Below are positions 36,132-44,904 of a DNA stretch of 64,000 nucleotides, one piece after another (the stretch's first letter is position 1; the number at the start of each line of letters is the position of its first letter). The DNA comes from Stanieria sp. NIES-3757. Lineage in GTDB: Bacteria; Cyanobacteriota; Cyanobacteriia; Cyanobacteriales; Xenococcaceae. The notes under the pieces are model-generated. The model did no database searches and was not told the DNA's origin. It saw nothing but the letters and a program-made list of their open reading frames with translations. Position numbers and translations under genes: made by a program. The DNA lies in the NCBI GenBank assembly GCA_002355455.1, contig AP017375.1:558001-622000 (forward strand). Direction: 5' to 3'.

Positions 36132-37010
36132 CTAAGTTGCGCCCCCGATTAAGAAACGAGCTAGCCAAAAAGGAATTAAACTACCTAAAGCTAACCAATC
36201 TCGCCAACGTAAGCGTAATTGATGCCATTGCACCCGATGTTGATCGGGACTGGTAAAACCTCTAACGTCCATTGCTGTAGCAATTTGTTCTGCTCTGAGT
36301 AACAGGTTTTCGAGTAACTTTTCGACTACCATCAACCAAACTTTGAGACTTCTTCGTAAACCTAATTTATTCCAATTAATGGCTCTAGTCCGTACGGAAC
36401 GAACCAAATTTTGAACTTCTTCTAAAACTAAGGGTATAAAACGCAAAGAAAGAGTTAAAGTTAGAGCAATTTCGGTAATGGGTAGTTTAAAACGTCGCAA
36501 AGGTCCCATTAAATCTTCTATTCCTGCGGTTATCTCTTCAGGAGCGGTAGTAAGTAGGTAGAGATTGGTACTATAAATTAGGGTAAAAATTAAAGTACTA
36601 ATTCTGACCGCCACATCCAAAGAACGACGAGTAATAGTAAATCTACCCTGTTCAAAAATTACGTATTGATAAGAACCTGGTTGGGGAAGTTCTAAGCCGC
36701 TATCGGGTAATCTAGATTGATAATTAACTGCCAAACCATCAGGCGCGATCGCAGTAATAATAAAGACTAAAATACATAAAGTTAGTAACCAACCCATCTG
36801 TTGTCGCCAAACTCTGAGGGGAATAGCAGCAGTTAAAGTTACTAAGACGAGTAAACCTGATAAAGCCAACCTCCAATAGGGGTTAGCTAGTAAAGGTGCA
36901 GCTAAAAAAGTCATCAACCAAGCTAATTTAACTCGCGGATCGAGTCTGTGGAGCCAAGTTACAGGTTGTTCGAGGTATAAGCCAATAGGTAGCGATCGCA
37001 ATAAGTCCAT
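36132..37010 (-). CDS. ecfT: Energy-coupling factor transporter transmembrane protein EcfT (CbiQ family)
   Basis: The T-component of an ECF-type vitamin or metal importer links substrate-binding and ATPase subunits in the membrane. Several transmembrane helices are visible (AWLMTFLAAPLLANPYWRLALSGLLVLVTL; GWLLTLCILVFIITAIAP; ISTLIFTLIYSTNLYLL; and a C-terminal pair). The coupling motifs are AMDVRGF near residue 250 and the AINWN/RRSLKVW region with VRTRA near 210. Length 292. It sits just upstream of the chorismate enzyme on the same strand (5-base gap), so they are probably co-transcribed. The other subunits are not here; plant and cyanobacterial relatives (ABCI12) act in an as yet unclear transport system. 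Confidence 0.87.
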   Translation of the reverse strand: MDLLRSLPIGLYLEQPVTWLHRLDPRVKLAWLMTFLAAPLLANPYWRLALSGLLVLVTLTAAIPLRVWRQQMGWLLTLCILVFIITAIAPDGLAVNYQSRLPDSGLELPQPGSYQYVIFEQGRFTITRRSLDVAVRISTLIFTLIYSTNLYLLTTAPEEITAGIEDLMGPLRRFKLPITEIALTLTLSLRFIPLVLEEVQNLVRSVRTRAINWNKLGLRRSLKVWLMVVEKLLENLLLRAEQIATAMDVRGFTSPDQHRVQWHQLRLRWRDWLALGSLIPFWLARFLIGGAT

Positions 37011-37075
37011 TATGAATTATTTAGTGATCTAAGGATCGGTAGGAACGGAAGGTGCTAAATCTGTACAATTATCTT

Positions 37076-38539
37076 CTAATATGCTCCTTTACCAAATAAC
37101 ACAATTCTGACGGTTTCGATCAAAATATCTAGATCTAAATTTAATGACCAGTTATCGATATAGTAGAGGTCTAAACGAGCAGCGTCATCAAAATCATCTA
37201 AATCTGAGCGTCCAGAAATTTGCCATAAACCAGTAATTCCTGGTAAGACTTGATGGCGAATTTGATGCCAAGACTTCATTTTGGCTACATCTCGAAGCGG
37301 TAAAGGGCGGGGTCCCACTAAACTCATTTGACCGAGTAACACATTAAATAATTGGGGTAATTCATCTAAACTGGTACGTCTGAGAAAATGACCGATGGAA
37401 ATAATGCGCGGGTCTTGTTTGATTTTAAACATAATTCCATCTTTGGTTTGATTTTGGGCTTCCAAAGTAGTTTGCATCATGGCAGCATTAGCTACCATTG
37501 TCCGAAACTTCCACATTTGAAAGATTTTTCCGTGTAAACCAATTCTTTCTTGACGAAAAAAAACTGCACCAGGAGAAGAAAGCTTAATCGCGATCGCGAT
37601 ACCAATTAAAAGAGGTGCTAGTATGATTAAAGCGATCGCAGCACAAAAGATATCTAACCATCGTTTTAAACGATAGTCCCAACCGACGAGTAAAGGAGCT
37701 TCCACTCTCAAAGTAGGAATTCCTGCACAAATTTCTGAAATACCACGACGATGTAAAACTTCAACACTAGAAGGAATTAAACGCAAAGCAATGCCATGAT
37801 GTCTGAGTTTCCAGTAGAGAGTAGAAGCCAATTTAGTTTGAGGTAAATCTTCTGCCAAAACTTCTGTTGCACCAGAATTAATAATGGTTTGTAAAGTAGC
37901 TTGAGTATGAGCGCAACTAGCTAAAGCAGCACCAACTACTTGATAAGCAGAACGTTTTTCAATAATTTGAGCTAGTTTGGGTAATTTTAAAGCAGGAGCA
38001 ATAATAAATACAGAAATTTGCCGTTTATTAACTAAAAATTGTCTAAAAATTAATGAACTTGACATTCGCCAACCCATTACTAAAACAATACTACTAAACC
38101 AAGCTGTAAAAAAAAGCGATCGCGGTGGGTCTAATTTAGGATCGTAAAAATAAATTAAGACTAAAGATAATAAATAAACACTACTGATTAATTGCCCAGT
38201 GCGAATATAGTTCTGACTGTAATTGTTATACAATCCCCCATAGCTAAACAAGACAATAGTTAAAACAGTAAAAATCCAGAATACGCTAGGAATACCCCAC
38301 CAACTCCACCAAATCAAATTGCTCGGTATAGGAGAATAAAAATTGTTGAAATAATTAGCAATTTGCCACGCACCAGCTAAAGCTAGTATATCTCCCACCC
38401 CAATCCAAATTAATCGCCTTACTTGCGGTTTTTTCAAATTAGATAGTTGCAGACGACGAGGTGCGCGTAAATCTAATAATAAATATTTTGGTTTAATTGT
38501 CTCTGTACCATCACAACTATGATTGGGAGAACCATGCAT
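37076..38539 (-). CDS. Polyprenyl-phosphate sugar-1-phosphate transferase (exopolysaccharide initiation)
   Basis: The enzyme transfers a sugar phosphate to undecaprenyl phosphate to start surface polysaccharide assembly. The N-terminal half has about four membrane helices (LIWIGVGDILALAGAWQIAN; GIPSVFWIFTVLTIVLFSYGGL; LISSVYLLSLVLIYFY; FFTAWFSSIVLVMGW). A cytoplasmic NAD-binding-like region (AAVAHTQ to LRHHG) follows, then the bacterial sugar transferase domain with FFRQERIGLHGKIFQMWKFRTM, LRRTSLDELPQLFNVLLGQMSLVGPRPL, LPGITGLWQISGRSDLD and LDLYYIDNWSLNLDLDIL. Length 487. The substrate (glucose or galactose) cannot be read. It lies close to ecfT on the same strand (65-base gap), probably separately transcribed. 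Confidence 0.9.
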   Translation of the reverse strand: MHGSPNHSCDGTETIKPKYLLLDLRAPRRLQLSNLKKPQVRRLIWIGVGDILALAGAWQIANYFNNFYSPIPSNLIWWSWWGIPSVFWIFTVLTIVLFSYGGLYNNYSQNYIRTGQLISSVYLLSLVLIYFYDPKLDPPRSLFFTAWFSSIVLVMGWRMSSSLIFRQFLVNKRQISVFIIAPALKLPKLAQIIEKRSAYQVVGAALASCAHTQATLQTIINSGATEVLAEDLPQTKLASTLYWKLRHHGIALRLIPSSVEVLHRRGISEICAGIPTLRVEAPLLVGWDYRLKRWLDIFCAAIALIILAPLLIGIAIAIKLSSPGAVFFRQERIGLHGKIFQMWKFRTMVANAAMMQTTLEAQNQTKDGIMFKIKQDPRIISIGHFLRRTSLDELPQLFNVLLGQMSLVGPRPLPLRDVAKMKSWHQIRHQVLPGITGLWQISGRSDLDDFDDAARLDLYYIDNWSLNLDLDILIETVRIVLFGKGAY

Positions 38540-38623
38540 AAATATTACATCTGATCTTCTGATTCATCTTTAGTTTGCCCAGAATGTCAGTGAATTTGAC
38601 CAAGATAGAATTAAAATCCACTT

Positions 38624-38641
38624 CTTCACAACTTCCTCAAA
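38624..38641 (+). promoter_or_regulatory. 18-base element shared with the nifJ upstream region
   Basis: Exact second copy of the CTTCACAACTTCCTCAAA sequence found before nifJ, here 51 bases before the ATG of the DHOD-like gene. It is followed by AGATTGTTTTAATTT, and then by AAGAGG about ten bases before the ATG. Confidence 0.35.
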
Positions 38642-38692
38642 AGATTGTTTTAATTTCAAAATGATTGAAAATAATAAGTAAGAGGTTGCAGC

Positions 38693-39703
38693 ATGGATTT
38701 AACTACAACTTATCTAGGTTTAACATTGCGATCGCCTTTAGTAGTCGGTGCTGCTGCTCTTTTGACCGAAGATCTCGATAACCTGAAACGCATGGAAGAT
38801 GCTGGTGCAGCAGCCGTAGTCTTACATTCTTTGTTTGAAGAACAATTAACCCAAGAAATTTACGGCATTCATCACGATACTACTGTTTACAATGAAAGCT
38901 TTGCCGAAGCATTAACTTATTTTCCCGAACCAGCTATCTTTCATATCGGTTCCGAAGAATATCTCAATCATATTCGCAGAGCCAAAGAGATGGTGAATAT
39001 CCCAATCATTGCGAGTTTGAATGGTTCTACTGTGGGTGGTTGGACTCAATATGCTCGTCAAATCGAACAAGCAGGAGCAGATGCTTTAGAATTAAATATC
39101 TACTCCATTCCCACCGATATTGAAATGACTGGCGCAGCAGTAGAATCTATTTATCTAGATATAGTCAGCGCAGTTACCTCTGAAGTCAATCTTCCTGTAG
39201 CAGTTAAACTTAGTCCTTACTTTAGCAATATAGCGAATATGGCAAAAAGACTAGCTGATGCTGGCGCAGATGGACTAGTTTTATTCAATCGTTTCTATCA
39301 GCCAGACCTCGATTTAGATAATTTAGAAATTAAAACCAATGTACTGCTTTCTACTCCTCAAGCCATGCGTTTACCCTTACGTTGGATTGCAATTTTGTAT
39401 GGAACAATTCCTGTTGATTTTGCTGCAACCAGCGGAATTCAAACTGCAACTGATGTTCTCAAAATGATTGCTGTAGGAGCTAATGTTAGTATGCTGGTTA
39501 GTGTCTTACTCCGTCACGGTATCGATTATCTTCAAACTATCGAACAAGGATTACATCAGTGGTTAGAAGAACATGAATATAAATCGCTACAGCAACTACA
39601 AGGTGTAATGAGTCAAAGCAATTGTCCTGAACCAAGTACTTTTGAGAGAGTACAGTATATGAAAGCAATTCAAACTTATCAACCTGACTTATTAAAACTC
39701 TAA
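38693..39703 (+). CDS. Dihydroorotate dehydrogenase-like protein
   Basis: A (beta/alpha)8 FMN-binding barrel with the DHOD opening DLTTTYLGLTLRSPLVVGAAALLTEDLDNL, IIASLNGSTVGGWTQYARQIEQAGADALELNIY, VAVKLSPYFSNIANMAKRLADAGADGLVLFNR and TSGIQTATDVLKMIAVGANVSMLVSVLLRHG. The FMN-contacting residues are largely present. The Ser or Cys catalytic base of true DHODs (in the NxSxPN loop) is not obvious; the loop here is ALELNIYSIPTD. That places it with 'DHOD-like' proteins of uncertain substrate rather than pyrimidine synthesis. Length 336. It shares an 18-base upstream sequence with nifJ. Confidence 0.82.
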   Translation: MDLTTTYLGLTLRSPLVVGAAALLTEDLDNLKRMEDAGAAAVVLHSLFEEQLTQEIYGIHHDTTVYNESFAEALTYFPEPAIFHIGSEEYLNHIRRAKEMVNIPIIASLNGSTVGGWTQYARQIEQAGADALELNIYSIPTDIEMTGAAVESIYLDIVSAVTSEVNLPVAVKLSPYFSNIANMAKRLADAGADGLVLFNRFYQPDLDLDNLEIKTNVLLSTPQAMRLPLRWIAILYGTIPVDFAATSGIQTATDVLKMIAVGANVSMLVSVLLRHGIDYLQTIEQGLHQWLEEHEYKSLQQLQGVMSQSNCPEPSTFERVQYMKAIQTYQPDLLKL

Positions 39704-39778
39704 TTACATAAACATTAACCAGCACTAGTAATAATTAGTAGTAACTTCAAGCTTCTTTCACAATTTAAAAAAAAATGG

Positions 39779-39826
39779 AAAAAAGGATAAAGGATGAGCA
39801 AAATTTTGATTCCCTTTCCCTTATCC
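39779..39826 (-). terminator. Rho-independent-type terminator of hpf
   Basis: On the minus strand GGATAAGGG (39818-39826) pairs, with one mismatch, with CCTTTATCC (39785-39793). Six U (39779-39784) follow. It lies 8 to 55 bases after the hpf stop at 39834. Confidence 0.55.
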
Positions 39827-39833
39827 AGAAGAT

Positions 39834-40439
39834 TTAGTGATGATTATTACCGTTTTGTTCGTGGTTGTTATAACGAGGTTGAATTACACCATAACCACCA
39901 TGATTACGAATATAGATTACATTGATTTCGTTAGTGTCTTTGTTGAGAAACATATAGAAATCGTGATCGACTAATTGCAGTTGTTGTAAAGCTTCGTCAA
40001 TAGTCATTGGTGTCATAGCGAAGTATTTCATCCTGACTACTTCATTTGGTAGTTCAGGAGAGCGATCGCTAAATAAATCGTTGGCAACAGTTCCTTCTGT
40101 AACTAATTCACTAGTTTTAGTAGCAGTCTGGGTTTTTTGATCGAGTAATTTTTCTTTGTATTTACGTAATTGACGGGCGATTTTATCGGATACCATATCG
40201 ATGCTGGCATACAGATTTTCACTTCCTTCTTGAGCGCGAATTACTGTTCCATTAGCATATACAGTTACTTCTGCTTTGTGTTTATTATTAACACGAGCAT
40301 TTTTGGCGACAGAAAGATGTACGTCGACTTTGGTAGTGATGTTTTGATAGTGTTTAACTGCTTTTTCTAATTTGTTTTGAACATAGTCATTAATTGCATC
40401 GGTAACCGTAATGTTGTTGCCTTGGATCAAAAGCTTCAT
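39834..40439 (-). CDS. hpf: Ribosome hibernation-promoting factor, long form (LrtA)
   Basis: The protein binds 30S and drives 100S dimers in resting cells. The N-terminal RaiA-like domain spans residues 1-100 ([85 protein letters not shown]). A variable linker leads to the C-terminal dimerisation domain ([55 protein letters not shown]). I use the ATG at 40439 (201 residues) with GGAG eight bases before it, not the GTG three codons upstream, whose spacing would be too short. In cyanobacteria this gene is lrtA, the light-repressed transcript with a long leader. Confidence 0.95.
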   Translation of the reverse strand: MKLLIQGNNITVTDAINDYVQNKLEKAVKHYQNITTKVDVHLSVAKNARVNNKHKAEVTVYANGTVIRAQEGSENLYASIDMVSDKIARQLRKYKEKLLDQKTQTATKTSELVTEGTVANDLFSDRSPELPNEVVRMKYFAMTPMTIDEALQQLQLVDHDFYMFLNKDTNEINVIYIRNHGGYGVIQPRYNNHEQNGNNHH

Positions 40440-40448
40440 ACTCGACAC

Positions 40449-40896
40449 TCCATGCTACAGTTTTGAATTAAGATGGTTAAGCTGGTCAGCAGTTTTTAAT
40501 GATGATGTCTGCTTCCACAAATTTTGTTTAGATCGATCTAGAATTTTAAGAAGATCAAAATCCCCCTTAAGCGTAATTTTTTTTACTTAGTCGCTTAAGC
40601 AAAAAACTATTAATTTTTTCCTCGAAAATCGTGACTTTTGAACTAGCAAAGAAATCGGAGAAAAATAGATCCTGTAACTTAATTGGCCTTGATATTTTTG
40701 AGATTTCCTTAATTTTATCGATTTTTTTTTCAATAAAATTCAAGTGGTTAATAGCTTCTTACTCCTCGGGAAATGATGTTGAGTAATATCTTTATTTCTG
40801 ATATCTTATACCAATAGATTAGCACTTTGTATTTTCCCAAACATCGAATTTTTTAATTCTTTTAAATTTCCTTTACATATTTTTATATTTGTTAAA
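40449..40896. promoter_or_regulatory. Long leader/promoter region between hpf and lipB
   Basis: The spacer holds no supported gene. It contains a perfect 8-base inverted repeat CTTAAGCG (40565-40572) and CGCTTAAG (40591-40598) around 18 T-rich bases, about 130 bases upstream of hpf on its transcribed side. It could be part of the leader described for lrtA in other cyanobacteria, where light affects transcript stability, but that is analogy. GATCGATCTAGA near 40533 is a further short palindrome-like sequence. Confidence 0.5.
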
Positions 40897-41565
40897 TTGA
40901 TACAGCAACTGAATTTAGCTCAACACACCAGAACTTGTTTACTTGATAATCGAGATTTAGTCTCCTACACTGTCGCTTGGGAGTATCAACATTCTTTAGT
41001 TGAGGCTAGGATTAATAATCCTAATTTGTCAGATGTGTTGATTTTATTAGAACATCCACCTGTCTATACTTTGGGTAAAGGAGCTAGTCTGAAGTTTTTA
41101 AAATTTGACCCAAAACAAACTAATTGGGAATTATATAGAATTGAAAGAGGTGGAGAAGTAACTTATCATTGTCCCGGTCAATTAGTAGCTTATCCAATCT
41201 TAAATTTGCGCTTTTATCAACCAGATTTGCACTGGTATCTTCGACAATTAGAAGAAGTAATTATTCGGGTTTTAGATCGATATCAACTAGAAGGATACCG
41301 TATTCCTGGATTAACTGGAGTTTGGTTGGAAGGAGCAAAAGTTGCAGCTATTGGGATTAAAGTCCGCCGTTGGATTACCATGCATGGTTTCTCCCTTAAT
41401 GTTTGTCCCGACTTGACTGGTTTCGACAATATTGTCCCTTGTGGAATTAACAATAAACCTGTAGGAAGTTTGGCTCAGTTTATTCCTAATCTTACTGTAG
41501 AACAAATTAAGCTAGATCTAATCAAAACTTTTGCTGAAGTTTTTCAAGTCAAAATAATTAATTAG
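40897..41565 (+). CDS. lipB: Octanoyltransferase LipB
   Basis: LipB moves octanoate from acyl-carrier protein to lipoyl-requiring enzyme domains. The signature motifs are [72 protein letters not shown] and FDNIVPCGI with the catalytic cysteine at residue 182. Length 222. The start codon appears to be TTG at 40897, since no ATG or GTG lies in frame between an upstream stop and the conserved region, and there is no strong ribosome-binding site. A HAD phosphatase gene follows by seven bases. Confidence 0.94.
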   Translation: MIQQLNLAQHTRTCLLDNRDLVSYTVAWEYQHSLVEARINNPNLSDVLILLEHPPVYTLGKGASLKFLKFDPKQTNWELYRIERGGEVTYHCPGQLVAYPILNLRFYQPDLHWYLRQLEEVIIRVLDRYQLEGYRIPGLTGVWLEGAKVAAIGIKVRRWITMHGFSLNVCPDLTGFDNIVPCGINNKPVGSLAQFIPNLTVEQIKLDLIKTFAEVFQVKIIN

Positions 41566-41572
41566 TTTTTAT

Positions 41573-42364
41573 ATGTCTTTGTTACCTATTGTTCAAGCAG
41601 TTCAAAACAATCAACTGTGTGATGTTCGTTTGTTAGCGACCGACATGGATGGTACGCTAACTTCACAAGGCAAATTTACGTCTAATTTTTTAAAAGCTTT
41701 AGAAGCATTAGCGCAAGCGCAGATTGATGTTGTTATTGTAACTGGACGTTCGGCAGGTTGGGTCAATGGAATTGCTCATTATTTACCGATTCGTGGTGTG
41801 ATCGCAGAAAATGGGGGTTTATTTTATGATAATAAAACTTTACGCAGTGAGTTATTAATTAATTTAAATAATCTTGCTCAACATCGTCGAAAGTTAGCTA
41901 AAATCTTTCAAGTTTTACAAAATAAATTTAATCACATTCAAGAATCAGAAGATAATTGTTTTCGCTTAACTGATTGGACTTTCGATCTAAACCAATTAAC
42001 TCTTGTAGAATTAAAAGAGATGGCAACTATTTGTCAAGAGAACGGTTGGAGTTTTACTTATAGTAATGTCCAGTGTCACATTAAGCCTTTACTACAAGAT
42101 AAATCTCTTGGTTTACAACAGATTTTAAAACAATATTTTCCTCAAATAACTAATCAACAAATAGTAACTGTTGGTGATAGTCCCAATGACGAATCTCTTT
42201 TTAATCAAGATTTATTTCCTTTATCTGTAGGCGTGACAAATATTTTAGATTATTGTGAAGTTCTTCAAGCTCAACCTACCTATATTACTAGCAAACCTGA
42301 AGGTGAAGGTTTTATTGAATTAGCAGAATTAGTATTAAAACAAAAGGCAAAAGACAAAAGGTAG
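41573..42364 (+). CDS. HAD-IIB (Cof-type) phosphatase
   Basis: The enzyme is a haloacid-dehalogenase-fold phosphatase with a type II cap. The catalytic aspartates are D24 and D26 (LLATDMDGTLTS). Motif II is VIVTGRS. After the cap (LNQLTLVELKEMATICQENGWSFTYSNVQCHIKPLLQDK) come the lysine and motif IV GDSPNDESLFNQ. Length 263. The substrate is unknown; Cof-type enzymes act on sugar phosphates, nucleotides and coenzymes. It lies seven bases after lipB and 20 bases before the reductase gene, so the three are likely co-transcribed. Confidence 0.86.
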   Translation: MSLLPIVQAVQNNQLCDVRLLATDMDGTLTSQGKFTSNFLKALEALAQAQIDVVIVTGRSAGWVNGIAHYLPIRGVIAENGGLFYDNKTLRSELLINLNNLAQHRRKLAKIFQVLQNKFNHIQESEDNCFRLTDWTFDLNQLTLVELKEMATICQENGWSFTYSNVQCHIKPLLQDKSLGLQQILKQYFPQITNQQIVTVGDSPNDESLFNQDLFPLSVGVTNILDYCEVLQAQPTYITSKPEGEGFIELAELVLKQKAKDKR

Positions 42365-42384
42365 AATTAGGTTTTTTAGTAATA

Positions 42385-43470
42385 ATGACAAATAAAAAAG
42401 TTTTAGTAATTGGCGGCGGCAGAATTGGTAGCAGTGTCGCTCAAGATCTGCTTACTCATACTGATGCAGAAGTAATTGTTACTTCTCGTCAACCAAAAAT
42501 ATTACAACCTCCTTTAAAATTTTTACAATTAGAACTGGATAATTTAGAACAATTAAAAAAAACAATTGATTCTGTAGATTTAGTAATTCATTGTGCGGGA
42601 CCTTTTCATTATCGAGATGGTCGAGTTTTAAAAACTTGCATAGAAAAAAGAATAAATTATCTTGATGTTAGCGATCATCGTTCTTTTTATGAAAAAGTAA
42701 TTTCTTATCAAGATGAGGCGAGAGCAGCAGGAGTAACTGCTATTTTGAATACAGGTATTTTTCCAGGTATTTCTAATAGTATGGTACGCCAAGGAGTAGA
42801 ACAATTTGAGCAACCAGAAAAAATCCATTTAAGTTATGTTGTAGCAGGTTCTGGTGGTGCTGGTATTACTGTAATGAGAACCACTTTTTTAGGATTGAGA
42901 GAAAAATTTGCAGCTTGGATTGATGGTAAATGGCAGAAAATTTTACCTTATACAGAAAGAGAAATAATTGAATTTCCTAAACCTTATGGGAAAACTGGAG
43001 TTTATTGGTTTGATGTTCCAGAAACTTATACCTTTGCTCACTCTTTTCCTGTCAAAACTGTAATTACCAAATTTGGTTCTATTCCTGATTTGTATAATCA
43101 TTTAACTTGGATTACTGCAAATATTTTTCCTTCAGCATGGATTGAGAGTAAAAAAGGTATTGAATTTTTTTCTCGTGTTAGTTATTTGATGACTTCTGTA
43201 ACAGATCGTTGGAGTGGAATTGGGGTAGCCATGCGAGCAGAAATTACAGGAATAAAAGATAATAAATTAAGAAAATATTGTTCAACCATGACTCACCAAA
43301 ATACTGCGATCGCAGCAGGGGCTGGTACTGGTAGTGTTGCTCAATTACTATTAGAAGGAAAATTAAATCAACCAGGTATTTATCCTGTTGAACAAGCTTT
43401 ACCTACCCATCTATTTATGGCTGCTATGGATAGTCGTGGAATTAAAATTAATCGACAATGGCTTGATTAA
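42385..43470 (+). CDS. Saccharopine-dehydrogenase-like NAD(P)-binding protein
   Basis: The N-terminal Rossmann fold has KKVLVIGGGRIGSSVAQDLL (GGGxxG) and LVIHCAGPFHYRDGRVLKTCIEKRINYLDVSDHRSFYE, typical of the saccharopine dehydrogenase family. The middle has TAILNTGIFPGISNSMVRQGVEQF and VVAGSGGAGITVMRTTFLG. Length is 361. In bacteria many such proteins act in unassigned reductase steps (carotenoid-like or lipid-linked substrates), so the actual reaction is unknown. The gene ends the lipB-phosphatase-reductase group. Confidence 0.75.
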   Translation: MTNKKVLVIGGGRIGSSVAQDLLTHTDAEVIVTSRQPKILQPPLKFLQLELDNLEQLKKTIDSVDLVIHCAGPFHYRDGRVLKTCIEKRINYLDVSDHRSFYEKVISYQDEARAAGVTAILNTGIFPGISNSMVRQGVEQFEQPEKIHLSYVVAGSGGAGITVMRTTFLGLREKFAAWIDGKWQKILPYTEREIIEFPKPYGKTGVYWFDVPETYTFAHSFPVKTVITKFGSIPDLYNHLTWITANIFPSAWIESKKGIEFFSRVSYLMTSVTDRWSGIGVAMRAEITGIKDNKLRKYCSTMTHQNTAIAAGAGTGSVAQLLLEGKLNQPGIYPVEQALPTHLFMAAMDSRGIKINRQWLD

Positions 43471-43569
43471 ATCAAAAAAAATAAACGTTTTATTTCTATT
43501 CTTGTCATTGTCAAACTTAGAAATTCAACTTATCCTTGAAAAGATATTTCTTGGATAAATATTTAGATA

Positions 43570-44445
43570 ATGAATTCTAAAAGTTTCTGTTTTTGTACTT
43601 TAGCTGTTGGCAAAAGATATCGCGCTCATGCTTTACTTTTAGCAAAAGACTTAGAAAAGTATGCTTCAGAAACTAAACTCATTGTTTTAACCAATCAAGT
43701 TAAATATTTTAACAACCAAGCTAATATCATAGCTTTTAAACATCAACCCCAAAGTTGCAAATTATATAATGATAAAAGAATAGCGATCGCTAAAGCTCTT
43801 ACTTTATTTAACTCTTGTATTTTTGCTGATGCTGATGTCAGAATTATTGACCAAATACCAGAGCAAATTAATTTTGAAGCTGGAATAGTTGCCCATAGTT
43901 GCTATAGTATTTTGAAACGCAATAATCAAATTAATGAAAACCAAAGTAGTTCAAATATTTTTCAATTAATTCAAAAAGTTGCCTTAGCTTTTAATATTAA
44001 TGTAGAAGAGGTTAAATTTGTTCAAGAATACTTTTTTTATGTAACTAGAGATAAAGGTTTTGAAGATTTTATTGATTACTGGGAAATCATTGCAGGTTAC
44101 TTTGAACTAAATCATATCTATTATGGAGAAGGCAACATTATTGGATTAGCAGCAGCTAAGGCAAATTTTTCGATTAAATATGACCGAGAAAGAAAAATTA
44201 GTATTTTTAAAGATAGGGTAGAAAAAATCAAAATTAAGTTAGGTAAGTCAAACTATGAAGAAAAAAGTCAATATTTTGATGAACATCAGCAAATAGAATT
44301 TTCTCAACATTCGTTAATTGAAAAAATAACCAATAAATTAAAAAAAGATTTTGGATTTTATTATCGTTTAATTTGTTTGAAAATTATTACTTTTAAATAC
44401 TTACAATTTTATAAGGTCTTTGATGATATAAAATTGAAAGAGTAA
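43570..44445 (+). CDS. GT-A-like glycosyltransferase (paralog of the 44905-45678 protein)
   Basis: The first 200 residues form an alpha/beta domain with a metal-site-like FADADVRIID near 81-90. They include SFCFCTLAVGKRYRAHALLLAKDLEKYASETKLIVLT and the conserved IYYGEGNIIGLAAAKA near 195-205. The C-terminal 90 residues are lysine-rich helices. The protein shares the SFCFCTLA-G-YR start, TKLIV, NDKR, DAD-RII and the GEGN-I-GLAAAK block with the opposite-strand gene 44905-45678, so they are paralogs. The type is unassigned, related to GT8/GT-A nucleotidyl-sugar folds. Adjacency to other GT genes suggests a role in surface glycans. Confidence 0.7.
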   Translation: MNSKSFCFCTLAVGKRYRAHALLLAKDLEKYASETKLIVLTNQVKYFNNQANIIAFKHQPQSCKLYNDKRIAIAKALTLFNSCIFADADVRIIDQIPEQINFEAGIVAHSCYSILKRNNQINENQSSSNIFQLIQKVALAFNINVEEVKFVQEYFFYVTRDKGFEDFIDYWEIIAGYFELNHIYYGEGNIIGLAAAKANFSIKYDRERKISIFKDRVEKIKIKLGKSNYEEKSQYFDEHQQIEFSQHSLIEKITNKLKKDFGFYYRLICLKIITFKYLQFYKVFDDIKLKE

Positions 44446-44464
44446 AACAATAAAAGCCAATTAT

Positions 44465-44901
44465 TTAACTATTAAAATATCCATTTTCTAAATCATTTTT
44501 AAAGAGTTGAAGTTTATCTTCGAGTTTCAGAGTTAATTCTTCAATTTTCTGACCAGTACTTAAATTAGGATGAATTGTCTTAGTAATTTGATTTAATTGT
44601 TATCAGTAATAGCTAATTCTGTAGGTACTTGAAGAGCTTGAGCAGATAAAGAACCTCTCAGACAATATATTTTATAAGAAGAATCTAATTGAAATATCTT
44701 ACCGTATCCTACTCCAGTACTAAAAATAATTTTTTGATTAGCTTTTTATACCCGACGTTGATAACTTTCATTTAATAAAGTACCCAAACCCATAAATGCG
44801 ATACTTGGATCATCATCGAAAATATTTGGAATTAATTTTTGCCACATCCAAAGATTTAGTGCATCACCAAAATTGGGTTGTTTATAATAAATAAGTCTCA
44901 T
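44465..44901 (-). pseudogene. Polysaccharide pyruvyl transferase family, decayed remnant
   Basis: On the minus strand an ATG at 44901 opens MRLIYYKQPNFGDALNLWMW, then AFMGLGTLLNE, and hits TAA at 44746-44748. The same frame continues IIFSTGVGYG, YKIYCLRGSLSAQAL and PTELAITD and stops again at TAA 44593-44595. A shifted frame then gives a C-terminal-like end (QITKTIHPNLSTGQKIEELTLKLEDKL) to TAA 44465-44467. These are the N-terminal and C-terminal motifs of the pyruvyl transferase family; the middle of about 200 residues is missing. The start is three bases after the stop of the GT gene upstream, so it was once part of that operon. Confidence 0.8.
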
Positions 44902-44904
44902 ATT

